DNA of 64,000 bases from Salipiger abyssi (GCF_017311415.1 NZ_JAEKIS010000003.1:288901-352900); one strand, 5' to 3'. Positions 9,215 through 18,033 are shown, counted from the first letter of the stretch. A program made the numbers and translations. The notes: generated by a model not told the origin, from the sequence alone.

Positions 9215-9536
9215 ACCTGCCCGCCTTTGTGTTGCTTTTATACCTCGAATTAGCACGAAACGCGAACATCCGCCAAGCCCCCGCAGCGGCTCATTTCCAC
9301 CCGAGCCATGCAAAAATGCCGTGGGCGGCGCCGGAAACCGACATGACGCCGCTTTTGGGCGACAGCGCGCGAGTCGATTTATGCAATTCATTTCCAACAG
9401 CTTAAGGGCGATGCGAGCTATGCCGAAATCGCATAGGGCCCATGCGTTTTCAGGGTGTTGCTGGATCGAGCAGAGCCGCCTATTTGCCGCATATAAATTA
9501 CGCACTCTGAAAACTTCAGGACAAGGACACTGACCT
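9215..9536. other. Gene-free divergent region between ruvC and the DUF1127 gene
   Basis: This 322-bp gap must hold the promoters of ruvCAB (leftward) and the DUF1127 gene (rightward). I see no RNA gene, palindrome or repeat here apart from the candidate promoter listed at 9458. The long open frame that continues ruvC through it is best read as noise. Confidence 0.6.
9458..9486 (+). promoter_or_regulatory. Possible promoter of the DUF1127 gene
   Basis: TTGCTG at 9458-9463 and TATTTG at 9481-9486 are 17 bp apart, about 50 bp before the start codon. The -35 part matches both housekeeping and RpoH-type promoters of this group. The -10 part is weak. Confidence 0.3.
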
Positions 9537-9824
9537 ATGTCGGCATATGACACCTTCCGCGCGCAAGACGGCGCCGCCGGCCTGGCCGGCCGCATCGGCA
9601 CCGTTTTTGTTTCTGGCTTTGGCGCCGCTCCCGAGCGCAGCGCATCCGCATCCGTCGCGATTGCGGCGCAGATCAGCCGTTTTGCTTCGGCGATCTCCGA
9701 CGCACTCATCGCATGGAACGAGATGCGCCTGACCCGCAAGAGCCTCGAAGCTCTGAGCGACCGCGAACTCGATGATATCGGGCTGACCCGCGCCGATATC
9801 GACATGGTGGCACGCGGACGCTGA
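9537..9824 (+). CDS. DUF1127 (YjiS-like) domain protein
   Basis: This 95-residue protein ends in the DUF1127 signature: [20 protein letters not shown] followed by DIGLTRADI. The N-terminal 45 residues are rich in Ala, Ser and Gly. Small Arg-rich DUF1127 proteins in Rhodobacter-type bacteria are stress-linked RNA-associated factors in some cases; applying that here is an inference. An SD-like AGGACAAGGA precedes the ATG. The gene stands alone and is closed by the terminator at 9879. No copies of the CcsR-type small RNA motif that follows some DUF1127 genes were seen. Confidence 0.85.
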   Translation: MSAYDTFRAQDGAAGLAGRIGTVFVSGFGAAPERSASASVAIAAQISRFASAISDALIAWNEMRLTRKSLEALSDRELDDIGLTRADIDMVARGR

Positions 9825-9872
9825 GGCATGCACCTCATCGCGCCGGAACGGCGCAGCCGTGCCAGCAGGCCA

Positions 9873-9920
9873 GAAAAAAGGGCCGCGTCTTTCGGATGAA
9901 GACGCGGCCCTGTTACGTTT
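9873..9920. terminator. Strong bidirectional terminator
   Basis: A perfect 13-bp inverted repeat (9879-9891 with 9899-9911, core GGGCCGCGTC) has a 7-base loop. A run of A lies on its left and T-rich sequence on its right. It can therefore end both the DUF1127 transcript and the leftward transcript of the membrane protein gene at 9985. Confidence 0.9.
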
Positions 9921-9984
9921 TACCCAAGCCCAACAGAGACAGTCGGAGAGAGAAACGGTCCGGAATGGATCCGGCTGCGGAAAC

Positions 9985-10335
9985 TCAGGACAGGTAAGGC
10001 AGGATGAGTGTGGCCAGCGACGCGGTCACGGGATCGGTGCCCATCAGCCAGGCGCCGGCGCGTTCGATCAGGGTGCCGTTCGCCAGATGTCCGATGCGGA
10101 GCGCATAGTCTTCTGCGCCGAGACTGGCGAGAAGAAACGCCTTGAACATGAAAAAGCAGAGGCCGGCAAGAAGCGCGAGGCGCAGCGAGAACCCTTTGGC
10201 ACGAACCCGGCGGATCGGCTTGTGCTCGATCGTGCCGTTGCGGTTCACCTTCGTGACATAGCCCTGCGCAAGCCGGCGATGTCGCGCCGTCACTTCGCGC
10301 TGGCGCTTGTCGAAATTGCGTAACGCCCTGTCCAT
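9985..10335 (-). CDS. Small membrane protein of unknown function
   Basis: I do not recognise a family. The 116-residue protein has a basic N-terminal half (about residues 1-47, with many Arg and Lys), one hydrophobic helix (about 50-68, LRLALLAGLCFFMFKAFLLA) and a C-terminal part with LIERAGAWLMGTDPVTASLA. This layout suggests a single-pass inner-membrane protein with a positively charged cytoplasmic tail. The frame is open 31 codons further, but GAGG seven bases before the ATG at 10335 supports the shorter start. It is followed by the terminator at 9873. Confidence 0.7.
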   Translation of the reverse strand: MDRALRNFDKRQREVTARHRRLAQGYVTKVNRNGTIEHKPIRRVRAKGFSLRLALLAGLCFFMFKAFLLASLGAEDYALRIGHLANGTLIERAGAWLMGTDPVTASLATLILPYLS

Positions 10336-10440
10336 GGCAACCTCGTAAAACCCGGCCCCCACCGAATGTCGGAGGTTATGAGTGCGAATTGCGGCAAATT
10401 TGAGGCGATTGCCTTGGGTTCTCCTCAAATCCGGCGATTC

Positions 10441-11316
10441 TCAAGCGGATTTGCGAAGCGTTAAGGTTACCCAGTCGCCAATCTCGTCTCGTTGCACGAG
10501 ATTGATGCCGTTCCGTGCATAAACCTCGACGACCTCATCCGCCTGCCGGGTGAGTATTCCGGACAGAATCGCATATCCGTTCGTATCGAGATGCTCTGCC
10601 ATCGAAGGGGCGAGGTCGATCAGCGGCTGTTTCAGGATATTGGCAAAGACCAGATCGAAGGGCGCGCGGGCGGCCAGCTCGGGATTGCCGAAGCCCGCCG
10701 CCTCCACGCAGCTCACCTTGCCGGTCAGGTCGTTGGCGCGAACATTGGCCTCCGCCACCTCGACGGCGACTTCGTCGATATCTGACGCGATCACCGGATC
10801 GGGCCAGATCCGCGCGGCGGCCATGGCCAGCACGGCGGTGCCGCAGCCGATATCGGCGACGCTCTTGCCGGTGAAGCCCTCCGTCGCCAGCCGGTCGAGT
10901 GCCCGCAGACAGCCCAGCGTGGTGCCGTGATGGCCGGTGCCAAAGGCCATGGCGGCCTCGATCAGCAGCGGCTCGGCGCCTTCGGGGATCTTGTCGGCGT
11001 CATGGCTACCATAGACAAAGAACCGCCCCGCCTCGACCGGGGTTAGTTCGCGGCGCACCTTGTCGACCCAGTCGGTATCGGGCACTTCGGAGACCACGAA
11101 GTCCTGCGCGCCGAAAGCCGCCGCCAGCAGCGCCAGCTCGATCCCGTCGGGCTCTTCGGTGAAATAGCCGCCGACCTCCCAGGTGCCCGAGCCGTCCTCG
11201 ATCTCGAAGACGCCGACGCCGGTGGGCATCGGGTCGAGCTCTTCCATCGCCTCGCCGAGCGCCTCGGCGGGCTCCTTGGCGGAAAGCTTGGTGAAGGCGG
11301 TCCAGGTCTTGGGCAT
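10441..11316 (-). CDS. prmA: Ribosomal protein L11 methyltransferase
   Basis: PrmA methylates lysines and the N-terminus of ribosomal protein L11. The 291-residue protein has an N-terminal L11-recognition domain and a C-terminal SAM domain with AFGTGHHGTT (a PrmA signature), SVADIGCGTAVLAMAA, and the catalytic-site FANILKQPLIDLAP that matches the NILA-type motif. GGAGA precedes the ATG. The gene stands alone on the minus strand between the small membrane protein gene and the MFS gene. Confidence 0.96.
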   Translation of the reverse strand: MPKTWTAFTKLSAKEPAEALGEAMEELDPMPTGVGVFEIEDGSGTWEVGGYFTEEPDGIELALLAAAFGAQDFVVSEVPDTDWVDKVRRELTPVEAGRFFVYGSHDADKIPEGAEPLLIEAAMAFGTGHHGTTLGCLRALDRLATEGFTGKSVADIGCGTAVLAMAAARIWPDPVIASDIDEVAVEVAEANVRANDLTGKVSCVEAAGFGNPELAARAPFDLVFANILKQPLIDLAPSMAEHLDTNGYAILSGILTRQADEVVEVYARNGINLVQRDEIGDWVTLTLRKSA

Positions 11317-11444
11317 GAGAATGTCTCCGGGTGGGTCGCGGCCCGATAGCGCGTTTGACGCGGCTTGGAAAGAGGCGGCGCCGGCCCTCGGCCTTCATCT
11401 TTCCAGATACACTCCCGCCGGAGGCATCCGCCCTTGCGACCGGG

Positions 11445-12680
11445 CTATTCCGCCGGGGCCGGGGCGGTGAGCTGGGAAAAGATCGTCTCGTTGCCCGGTT
11501 CGGGGTGGCGCGGGATCATCAGCGCCAGCCCCAGCGAGGCCAGCGCCATCGCGGCGGCGAGGCCGAACACGGCGCCCGGCGAGACCAGCCAGAGATAGCC
11601 CAGCAGGAAGGGCAGGAAGACCGCCGCGATGTGGTTGATGGTGAAGGCCACGGCGGCGGTGGGCGCCATATCGCCGGGATCGGCGATCTTCTGGAAATAG
11701 GTCTTCAGCGCCAGACGCAGCGCAAAGAAGACATGGTCGATCACATAGAGCACCGAGGCCAGCACCACGCCCCAGCCGAACCAGTAGATGCCACCATAGA
11801 GCACGAACACAATCGTCAGCCCGACATATTCAAAGATCAGCACCGGGCGCTCGCCATAGCGGTGCACCATCTTGCCCAGCAGCGGCGCCGCCACGAGGTT
11901 CACCACGAGGTTGATCAGAAACAGCGCGGTCACCTCATGCACCGAGAAGCCGAAGCGCTCGACCATCATGAACCCGGCGAAGACGATAAAGATCTGTCGC
12001 CGCGCGCCGGCCATGAATTGCAGCGCATAATAGAGCCAGTAGCGCTTGCGCAGCACAAAGCTCTTGCGCTGCGGGTTGGGGCTTTCGAATTGCGGAAAGA
12101 CCAGTGCGCAATAGGCCACGATCACCAGCGTCAGCCCGCCGGAGGCGAGATAGACCGTGTTGTAGGACAGGCCCAGCGACTCCCAGGTCATGACGATGGC
12201 CACATAGGCGACGAAGGTCGCGGCGCTCGCCGCCGAGAGCAGCCAGCCCAGCATCTGCGGCGCCCGGTCCTTGGGCAGCCATTGCAGCTGGAGGCTCTGG
12301 TTCACCGTCTCGTAATAGTGGAACCCGATGGAGCTGAGCATGGTGACGATCAGCAGCCCGGCCATGGACGGAAACCAGGCGGTGACCGCGGTCGCCGCAC
12401 CCAGCAGCGCGAGCGCCGAGAGCGCCAGAACCTGCTCGCGCATCACCAGCAGCACCAGGATCACGCCGATGGCGAGAAAGCCGGGGATCTCGCGCACCGT
12501 GTGCAGCCAGCCGATATCGGAGCCGTCGAACTGCGCCGCCTCGATGACGAAATTGTTCAGAAGCGCCGACCATGTGGCGAAGCTGAGCGGCATTGCCACG
12601 GCCATGAGAAAGAGCAGGGTGATGGGGCGCCGCCAGACCGGCAGAGTCCCCGCGGCAGCAAGAGGCACGATACGAGTCAT
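11445..12680 (-). CDS. MFS-family transporter
   Basis: This 411-residue polytopic membrane protein has about 12 hydrophobic segments, a central cytoplasmic loop (about residues 190-205, PQFESPNPQRKSF) and the charged loop PLLGKMVHRYGERPVL between helices 7 and 9, typical of the major facilitator superfamily. The substrate cannot be told. The stop is 128 bp before prmA on the same strand. A 72-bp gap separates its start from the cupin gene upstream. Confidence 0.85.
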   Translation of the reverse strand: MTRIVPLAAAGTLPVWRRPITLLFLMAVAMPLSFATWSALLNNFVIEAAQFDGSDIGWLHTVREIPGFLAIGVILVLLVMREQVLALSALALLGAATAVTAWFPSMAGLLIVTMLSSIGFHYYETVNQSLQLQWLPKDRAPQMLGWLLSAASAATFVAYVAIVMTWESLGLSYNTVYLASGGLTLVIVAYCALVFPQFESPNPQRKSFVLRKRYWLYYALQFMAGARRQIFIVFAGFMMVERFGFSVHEVTALFLINLVVNLVAAPLLGKMVHRYGERPVLIFEYVGLTIVFVLYGGIYWFGWGVVLASVLYVIDHVFFALRLALKTYFQKIADPGDMAPTAAVAFTINHIAAVFLPFLLGYLWLVSPGAVFGLAAAMALASLGLALMIPRHPEPGNETIFSQLTAPAPAE

Positions 12681-12752
12681 GACTTGTGCTTTACGCCGGA
12701 ATTTACCCCAAGGCGAGCGGATAGTCTGTGCGTCAGAGCGCAGAGCTCTTCC

Positions 12753-13187
12753 TCAGGCTTGCGAAAACCGGTACTCTACATCTGCAAAGCGGTCGCGCGG
12801 GAAGACATAGAGAAAGCGCAGACCTTCCGGTCCCGCAACGGTGCCGTGTTCCGCCTCTTCGGGAATAAAGAGAGCGATCTCTGGGCCGAGCGGATGCGGG
12901 ACGCCGTCGATGGTCACGATGCCGGCGCCGGAGAGACCGAAATAGATCTCCGCCGGACCGTGGCGATGCGGCAGCAAGGTGCCCATGGGGCCGAACTCCG
13001 CGATGCCCAGAACCATTCCCTTGGTGGGCGTGCGGTCGGCGCAGAAAAGAGTCCGCCAGAAAACGCTGCCAAAGGCCGGATCCTCGCCGCCCTCAAGCGG
13101 GGTGTTCGCCGCATCCGCCATCACCGCAAGCGACATCAACGCGGCCAGCTGAGGCACGACGATGGGGGTGATCTCGGGCTGGGTCAT
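12753..13187 (-). CDS. Cupin-domain protein with DddQ/DddW-like ligand spacing
   Basis: This 144-residue protein has a single beta-barrel. Its motif 1 is HRHGPAEIYFGLSG and its motif 2 is EEAEHGTV. The probable metal ligands are H76, E80, Y82 and H114; the spacings of 4, 2 and 32 residues equal those of the ligands I recall for the DMSP lyase DddQ (H125, E129, Y131, H163). An equally likely reading is a generic metal-binding cupin, because H-x3-E-x-Y occurs in other cupins too. The start MTQPEIT is chosen over a 395-residue open frame that reads through the divergent gene. An FNR-type box lies upstream. Confidence 0.78.
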   Translation of the reverse strand: MTQPEITPIVVPQLAALMSLAVMADAANTPLEGGEDPAFGSVFWRTLFCADRTPTKGMVLGIAEFGPMGTLLPHRHGPAEIYFGLSGAGIVTIDGVPHPLGPEIALFIPEEAEHGTVAGPEGLRFLYVFPRDRFADVEYRFSQA

Positions 13188-13284
13188 GGGCGGCACACTC
13201 CTCGTGCGGGGTTTCGCCAGCGATGCCGTTTCGCGCCGCCGAAGTCGCGCCGAATTCCGACCTCGATGTCGCGAAGCGGCGCCC

Positions 13285-13298
13285 ATGATCTGAATCAA
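13285..13298. promoter_or_regulatory. FNR/CRP-type box between the cupin and YeeE genes
   Basis: ATGAT-CTGA-ATCAA differs from the TTGAT-N4-ATCAA consensus of FNR (FnrL in this group) at one base. It is centred about 60 bp before the YeeE/YedE start codon and 104 bp before the cupin start, so it could control either or both genes in response to oxygen. Confidence 0.55.
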
Positions 13299-13350
13299 GG
13301 CGCACATATTCGCATGCGGGCATGAGTCCCCGCCAAAAGGAGCCCGCGCC

Positions 13351-14412
13351 ATGGATCTTATCGCTCTCGTCGAACGACTCGGAGAAAGCCCGACCGCCGC
13401 GCTCTTCGGTCTGCTCACCGGCACGGTCTTTGGCATCGCTGCGCAGCGCTCGCGCTTCTGCCTGCGGGCGGCGACGGTGGAATTCGCCCGCGGCGCGATG
13501 AAGGACAAGGTGGCGGTCTGGCTGCTGACCTTTTCCACCGCGCTGGTCTGGGTGCAGGGCGCGCAGCTGCTGGGGTTCTTCGACGCCTCCAACGCGCGAA
13601 TGATGGCGGTGCCGGGCAGCTGGTCGGGCGCGATCATCGGCGGGCTGCTGTTCGGCGCGGGCATGGTGCTGGCCAATGGCTGCTCGGGCCGGCTGCTGGT
13701 GCTGGCCGCCACAGGCAACCTGCGTTCGGTGATCTCGGGGATGATCTTTGCCGTGGTGGCGCAGATGAGCCTTTCGGGCATCCTATCGCCCTGGCGCGAC
13801 AAGCTGGCGGCGCTTTGGGTGACTTCAGGCGGTCGCAACATGGACCTGCTGGCGGCGGCGCATCTGCCGCGCGAGGCGGGGCTGGTCATCGGCCTGATCA
13901 TCGCCGCCATCGCGCTGGAGCTGTCGCGGCGCAACCGCATCGGCTTTTCCCGGCTGATCTTCGCGTCCGGCGTCGGCTTTGCCGTGGCGCTGGGCTGGGG
14001 GCTGACCTATGCGCTGTCGAACGTGGCCTTCGACCCGGTGCAGATCGAAAGCGCCACTTTCACCGGCCCCTCGGCGCATACGCTGATGTTCTTCCTCGAC
14101 CGGGGCGCGGTGCTGGAATTCGACGTGGGGCTGGTGCCGGGCGTCTTCATCGGCGCCTTCCTCGCCGCCGCCTGGGGGCGGGAGCTGAAATTCCAGGGTT
14201 TCGATGGCCCGACGCCGCTGCGCAACGCGATGATCGGCGCCGCGCTCATGGGCTTCGGCGGCATGCTGGCGGGCGGCTGCGCCATTGGCGCGGGGGTCAC
14301 CGGCGGGTCGATCTTTGCCGGCACCGCCTGGATGGCGCTCTTTTGCATGTGGATCGGGGGGATGACCATGGATGTGCTCATGGGCGGACGGCGGCAATGC
14401 GCCACGGCCTGA
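13351..14412 (+). CDS. YeeE/YedE-family sulfur-compound transporter
   Basis: This 353-residue membrane protein has about nine or ten helices and the two conserved cysteine motifs of the family: FGAGMVLANGCSGRLL (about 108-120) and MLAGGCAIGAGVTGG (about 303-315). An additional RSRFCLRAA lies near residue 37. By family it imports thiosulfate or another sulfane-sulfur compound through a relay of cysteines. An AGGAG ribosome site precedes the ATG. It is divergent from the cupin gene, with an FNR-type box between them. Confidence 0.88.
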   Translation: MDLIALVERLGESPTAALFGLLTGTVFGIAAQRSRFCLRAATVEFARGAMKDKVAVWLLTFSTALVWVQGAQLLGFFDASNARMMAVPGSWSGAIIGGLLFGAGMVLANGCSGRLLVLAATGNLRSVISGMIFAVVAQMSLSGILSPWRDKLAALWVTSGGRNMDLLAAAHLPREAGLVIGLIIAAIALELSRRNRIGFSRLIFASGVGFAVALGWGLTYALSNVAFDPVQIESATFTGPSAHTLMFFLDRGAVLEFDVGLVPGVFIGAFLAAAWGRELKFQGFDGPTPLRNAMIGAALMGFGGMLAGGCAIGAGVTGGSIFAGTAWMALFCMWIGGMTMDVLMGGRRQCATA

Positions 14413-14504
14413 GCGCTGATGTGGCGCGTGGCGCAAAGTTTCCGCTTCAATCCGCCCGCAGCCGCCCATTATAAGCGCCCCCGTCGCAAGCGAAGGAGGG
14501 CGCC

Positions 14505-15131
14505 ATGCAGCCTCAGGACATCGAGCCGCTGTTCACCCGCAGGGACGGCAGCTATTTCTGCGCCCGCTGGGGGCGGCCCATCGTGCCCATTGTCTTCGGG
14601 GTCGAGGATGCGACGCTGGGTGTGGTGAAGGGCGCCTTCGAGGCGATCTGCGCCATGGCGGGCCACAAGATGGCCGAGACCGATCCGGAATTCGGCGCCA
14701 ATGTCATGGTGTTTTTCTTCCGCGACTGGGGGGAGCTGCTGGAACTGCCCGATCTGGGCCGGATGATCGACGGGCTCGACGAGATGGTGGCGCGGTTGCA
14801 GGCGGGCGGGGCCAACCAGTACCGCGTGTTCCGTTTCGACCGCGACGGCGCGATCAAGGCGGCGTTCGTCTTTCTGCGCATGGACAAGGCGCTGGCGGCG
14901 CAGCCCGCCGAGGAGCTGGCGCTGGCGCAGGTGGTGCAGGTGATGCTGGTCTGGTCCGAGACCGCCTTTGCCGAGCGCTCGCCGCTGGGGCGGCTGGAGG
15001 ATGGGCGCGTGGTGCTGCGCCCGGACATCGCCGGCGTGCTGCGCGCGGCCTATGATCCGGTGATGCCGGCCATGGCGCAGGATCCGAGCCACGCGCTGCG
15101 GCTGGCGGCGCGGGCCGGGCAGGGCGCCTGA
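14505..15131 (+). CDS. Conserved protein of unknown function
   Basis: I do not recognise a domain. The 208-residue soluble protein begins MQPQDIEPLFTRRDGSYFCARWGRPI and contains VVKGAFEAICAMAGH, a hydrophobic strand NVMVFFFRDWGELL, QYRVFRFDRDGAIKAAFVFL and a C-terminal DPSHALRLAARAG. It has no signal peptide or membrane helix. A strong AAGGAGG site marks the start. It lies between the YeeE gene and the second carboxypeptidase gene, 36 bp before the latter, so the two may be cotranscribed. A role in envelope work is only a guess from position. Confidence 0.75.
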   Translation: MQPQDIEPLFTRRDGSYFCARWGRPIVPIVFGVEDATLGVVKGAFEAICAMAGHKMAETDPEFGANVMVFFFRDWGELLELPDLGRMIDGLDEMVARLQAGGANQYRVFRFDRDGAIKAAFVFLRMDKALAAQPAEELALAQVVQVMLVWSETAFAERSPLGRLEDGRVVLRPDIAGVLRAAYDPVMPAMAQDPSHALRLAARAGQGA

Positions 15132-15167
15132 GTTCACGCTTTTGAAAGGCCTGCCGGGCTATGGCTG

Positions 15168-16163
15168 GTGTCGCAGAATGCGATGGCAGGAGAAACCGGC
15201 GGCCTCATGGGGCGATTTCGCGACAGAATCCGGATTTGCGCGCTTGCGCTGTGGCTGGTGTGTGCAGCCGGCGGCGGCTTGGCGGCGCCGGGGGCGAGTT
15301 TCGTCATGGATGCCCGCACCGGGCAGGTCTATGCGGCGGAGAATGCCGATGCCCGGCGGCACCCGGCCTCGCTCACCAAGATGATGACGCTCTATCTGGC
15401 CTTTTCGGCGGTGGAGCGCGGCCGGCTGGCGATGGAGGATGTGGTGCGCATCTCCGCCAGGGCCGCGCTGGAGCCGGGCTCACGTCTCGGGCTGCGCGCG
15501 GGGGAGCGGGTGACGCTGCGCGATCTGATCACCGCCACGGCGGTGCGCTCGGCCAATGACGCGGCCACGGCGCTTGCCGAGGCGGTGGCGGGAAGCGAGA
15601 CCGCATTCGTGACGCGGATGAATGACGCGGCGCGGCGGATGGGCCTGCGCAACACGCGGTTTCGCAACGCGCACGGGCTGACGGCAGAGGGGCATTATTC
15701 CACCGCCCGCGACATGAGCCTGCTCGGGCGGCAGCTTGCCCTCGATTTCCCGCAATTCTTCGAGCTGTTCCGCCAGCGAAAGGCACAGGCGGCGGGGCGC
15801 GAGATCCTGCATACCAACCGCCGCTTTCTGGGCGCCTATGCGGGCGCGGACGGGATCAAGACCGGCTACACCAGTGCCGCGGGCTACAACCTGACCGCCT
15901 CCGCCCGGCGCGGCAGCAAACGGCTGATCGTGACGGTGATGGGGGCGGGCTCGTCTGCCGAGCGCAGCGCGCGGGTGTCACGGCTGATGGATGCGGGGTT
16001 TGCCAAAGCGCCGGAACGGGCAAAGCCGATGCCTCCGCGCACCGCACCGCGCCCACTGCTGGCGGATCGGGCGCCGCTCTTCACCGCCGCGGCAAACGGT
16101 GCCGTTACAGACGCGAGCCCGCCACTGGGGGCGGGCTCGGTCGGTGTGTTTGCCTTGCGCTGA
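15168..16163 (+). CDS. D-alanyl-D-alanine carboxypeptidase, second paralogue
   Basis: This is a serine D,D-peptidase of 331 residues with a signal peptide ending near GGGLAAPG, the S68-L-T-K71, S128-A-N130 and K231-T-G233 motifs, and the same FLGxYxGADGIKTGYT block as the paralogue at 5402. It lacks the SPOR-like tail and instead ends in a Pro/Ala-rich stretch. I give the GTG at 15168; the ATG at 15207 (MGRFRDRIR) is a good alternative and would still keep the whole signal peptide. It converges on trpS with a 10-bp gap. Confidence 0.9.
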   Translation: MSQNAMAGETGGLMGRFRDRIRICALALWLVCAAGGGLAAPGASFVMDARTGQVYAAENADARRHPASLTKMMTLYLAFSAVERGRLAMEDVVRISARAALEPGSRLGLRAGERVTLRDLITATAVRSANDAATALAEAVAGSETAFVTRMNDAARRMGLRNTRFRNAHGLTAEGHYSTARDMSLLGRQLALDFPQFFELFRQRKAQAAGREILHTNRRFLGAYAGADGIKTGYTSAAGYNLTASARRGSKRLIVTVMGAGSSAERSARVSRLMDAGFAKAPERAKPMPPRTAPRPLLADRAPLFTAAANGAVTDASPPLGAGSVGVFALR

Positions 16164-16173
16164 GCGTCGGGGG

Positions 16174-17214
16174 TCAGGCCCCGGCGCCCACCATGCCGAC
16201 GATCTCGTAGGTCTTCTTGAGGATCGGTGCCGCGATGGCGCGGGCGCGGTCTGCGCCGCCGCTGAGGATGCGGTCGATCTCTGCCGGGTCTTGCATATAG
16301 CGGGCCATTTCCGACGAGATCGGCGCCAGCTTGGCCACCGCCAGATCCGCAAGCAGGGGCTTGAACTCGGAGAACGGTTTGCCGCCCATCTCTGCCATCA
16401 CCTGCGCCGCCGGCATCTCGGCCAGGGCTGCGTAGATATTGACGAGGTTGCGCGCCTCGGGCCGCCCCTCCAGCCCGTCTAGATCGGAGGGCAGGGGCTC
16501 GGGGTCGGTCTTGGCCTTGCGGATCTTCTTGGCGATGGCATCCGCATCGTCGGTCATATTGATCCGCGAGGCGTCCGACGGGTCGGATTTCGACATCTTC
16601 TTGGAGCCGTCGCGCAGCGACATGACCCGAGTGGCAGCCCCCTCGATCACCGGCTCGGTGATCGGGAAGAACTCGGTCTTGAAGTCATGATTGAACTTGA
16701 TCGCGATGTCGCGGGTCAGCTCCACATGCTGTTTCTGGTCCTCGCCCACCGGCACATGGGTGGCGTGGTAGATCAGGATGTCGGCGGCCATCAGCGCGGG
16801 ATAGGCGAAGAGCCCCAGCGAGGCTTTCTCGGCATGTTTGCCGGCCTTGTCCTTCCACTGCGTCATCCGGTTCATCCAGCCCATCCGGGCGACACAGTTG
16901 AAGATCCAGGCGAGCTGCGCATGCTCGGCCACCTGGGACTGGTTGAAGAGGATCGACTGCGTCGGATCGAGCCCGGCGGCAAGGTAGCCGGCGGTCAGCT
17001 CGCGGGTCTGCCGTGTCAGCGCCTCGGGGTCTTGCCAGACGGTGATCGCATGCATGTCGACGACGCAATAGATCGTCTCGACACCGCTTCCCTGCATGTC
17101 CACGAAGCGCTTGATCGCGCCGAGATAATTGCCGAGCGTCAGGCCTCCGGACGGCTGGATGCCGGAAAAGACGCGCGGGGTGAAGGCGGGATTGTTCTGG
17201 GCCGCCTCGGACAT
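16174..17214 (-). CDS. trpS: Tryptophanyl-tRNA synthetase
   Basis: TrpS is a class I synthetase that charges tRNA-Trp. The 346-residue protein has the HIGH-equivalent region [12 protein letters not shown] near the N-terminus and the KMSKS loop [11 protein letters not shown], and its length matches bacterial TrpS. The start MSEAAQNNP at 17214 is chosen because family homology begins with [11 protein letters not shown] shortly after; the frame is open 49 codons further upstream into the divergent rhomboid gene. The two start codons are 76 bp apart. Confidence 0.97.
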   Translation of the reverse strand: MSEAAQNNPAFTPRVFSGIQPSGGLTLGNYLGAIKRFVDMQGSGVETIYCVVDMHAITVWQDPEALTRQTRELTAGYLAAGLDPTQSILFNQSQVAEHAQLAWIFNCVARMGWMNRMTQWKDKAGKHAEKASLGLFAYPALMAADILIYHATHVPVGEDQKQHVELTRDIAIKFNHDFKTEFFPITEPVIEGAATRVMSLRDGSKKMSKSDPSDASRINMTDDADAIAKKIRKAKTDPEPLPSDLDGLEGRPEARNLVNIYAALAEMPAAQVMAEMGGKPFSEFKPLLADLAVAKLAPISSEMARYMQDPAEIDRILSGGADRARAIAAPILKKTYEIVGMVGAGA

Positions 17215-17290
17215 GGGCCATACTCCGTCTGGATATTCGGGTGGCGCTGGCTTACCCATGCCCCGACATGCCGTCAAGAAAGAGCCCGCC

Positions 17291-17977
17291 ATGGTGCATC
17301 CGCATAACGAACCGCCCCTGAACCCGATGCCGCCCGTCGTGATGGCGCTGTTCATCGTCATCGTCGGCGTGGAGGCGGTGTTTTCGCTCGGCAGCTACGG
17401 GATCGTCGGCGGCCCGGAGGCGGTGGGCTGGCGCCTCGACGCGATGGAGCGTTTCGCCTTTCTGGCGCCGGTGCTGCAATGGATGCTCCAGACCGGGCAG
17501 TTCCCGGCGGAGCATGTGATCCGGCTGTTCAGCTACCCGTTCGTGCATGGCAATTTCACCCATGCGCTCTTTGCCGGGGTGATGTTGCTCGCCATGGGCA
17601 AGATGGTGGCCGAGGCGCTGGGCTCGCTGCGCACGGCGGTGCTGTTCTTTGCCTCCACGCTGGGCGGCGCGCTTGCCTATGGGCTGCTGCTGGATACACG
17701 GGTGCCACTGATCGGGGCGTTTCCGCCGGTTTACGGGCTGATCGGAGCGTTCACATATCTGCTCTGGCTGCGGCTGGGGCAGATGGGCGCGCAGCAGATC
17801 CGGGCGTTTTCGCTGATCGGGATGCTGCTGGCGATCCAGCTGCTCTTTGGCCTGATCTTCGGCGGTAGCCAGGACTGGGTGGCCGATTTGGGCGGGTTTG
17901 CCACCGGGTTCCTGCTGGCAACCGTGCTGATCCCGGGCGGCTGGGCGCGGCTGCTGGCGCGGTTCCGGCGGGATTGA
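17291..17977 (+). CDS. Rhomboid-family membrane protein lacking the catalytic Ser and His
   Basis: The 228-residue protein has six predicted membrane segments and rhomboid landmarks: [12 protein letters not shown] in TM2 and [11 protein letters not shown] in the last helix. The GxSG active-site loop reads [12 protein letters not shown], so F144 replaces the serine. The last-helix AHxxG reads ADLGG, so D199 replaces the histidine. It is therefore most likely a non-proteolytic pseudorhomboid. The ATG at 17291 follows a weak GAGCCC site; the frame is open upstream but that part overlaps trpS. The compound repeat follows its stop codon. Confidence 0.85.
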   Translation: MVHPHNEPPLNPMPPVVMALFIVIVGVEAVFSLGSYGIVGGPEAVGWRLDAMERFAFLAPVLQWMLQTGQFPAEHVIRLFSYPFVHGNFTHALFAGVMLLAMGKMVAEALGSLRTAVLFFASTLGGALAYGLLLDTRVPLIGAFPPVYGLIGAFTYLLWLRLGQMGAQQIRAFSLIGMLLAIQLLFGLIFGGSQDWVADLGGFATGFLLATVLIPGGWARLLARFRRD

Positions 17978-17997
17978 GGCGGTTCGCGGGGCGCGCG

Positions 17998-18021
17998 TGG
18001 TGGTTGGAAAGCCACCCTACG
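17998..18021 (+). repeat. GTAGGGTGGG-family palindrome, degenerate copy
   Basis: A short palindrome (GTGGTTGGAAAGCCACCCTA core) lies 20 bp after the rhomboid stop codon. It caps the far end of compound element copy 1. The other end carries a complete family palindrome in the opposite sense. Confidence 0.75.
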
Positions 18022-18033
18022 CCTCGAGCCTTT

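Noticed and set aside
9240..9275. Possible LexA (SOS) box ahead of ruvC
   Set aside because: The best GTTC-N7-GTTC match has two mismatches in the eight fixed bases, so it is not better than chance.
9825..9984. CcsR-type small RNAs after the DUF1127 gene
   Set aside because: The CCUCCUCCC loop motif is absent. The gap is taken up by a plain terminator.
13188..13940. Long N-terminal extension of the cupin gene
   Set aside because: It would read antisense through the YeeE/YedE gene. The short start at 13187 gives a complete cupin.
17129..17290. Upstream extension of the rhomboid-like gene
   Set aside because: It would overlap trpS on the other strand and add no membrane or signal feature.
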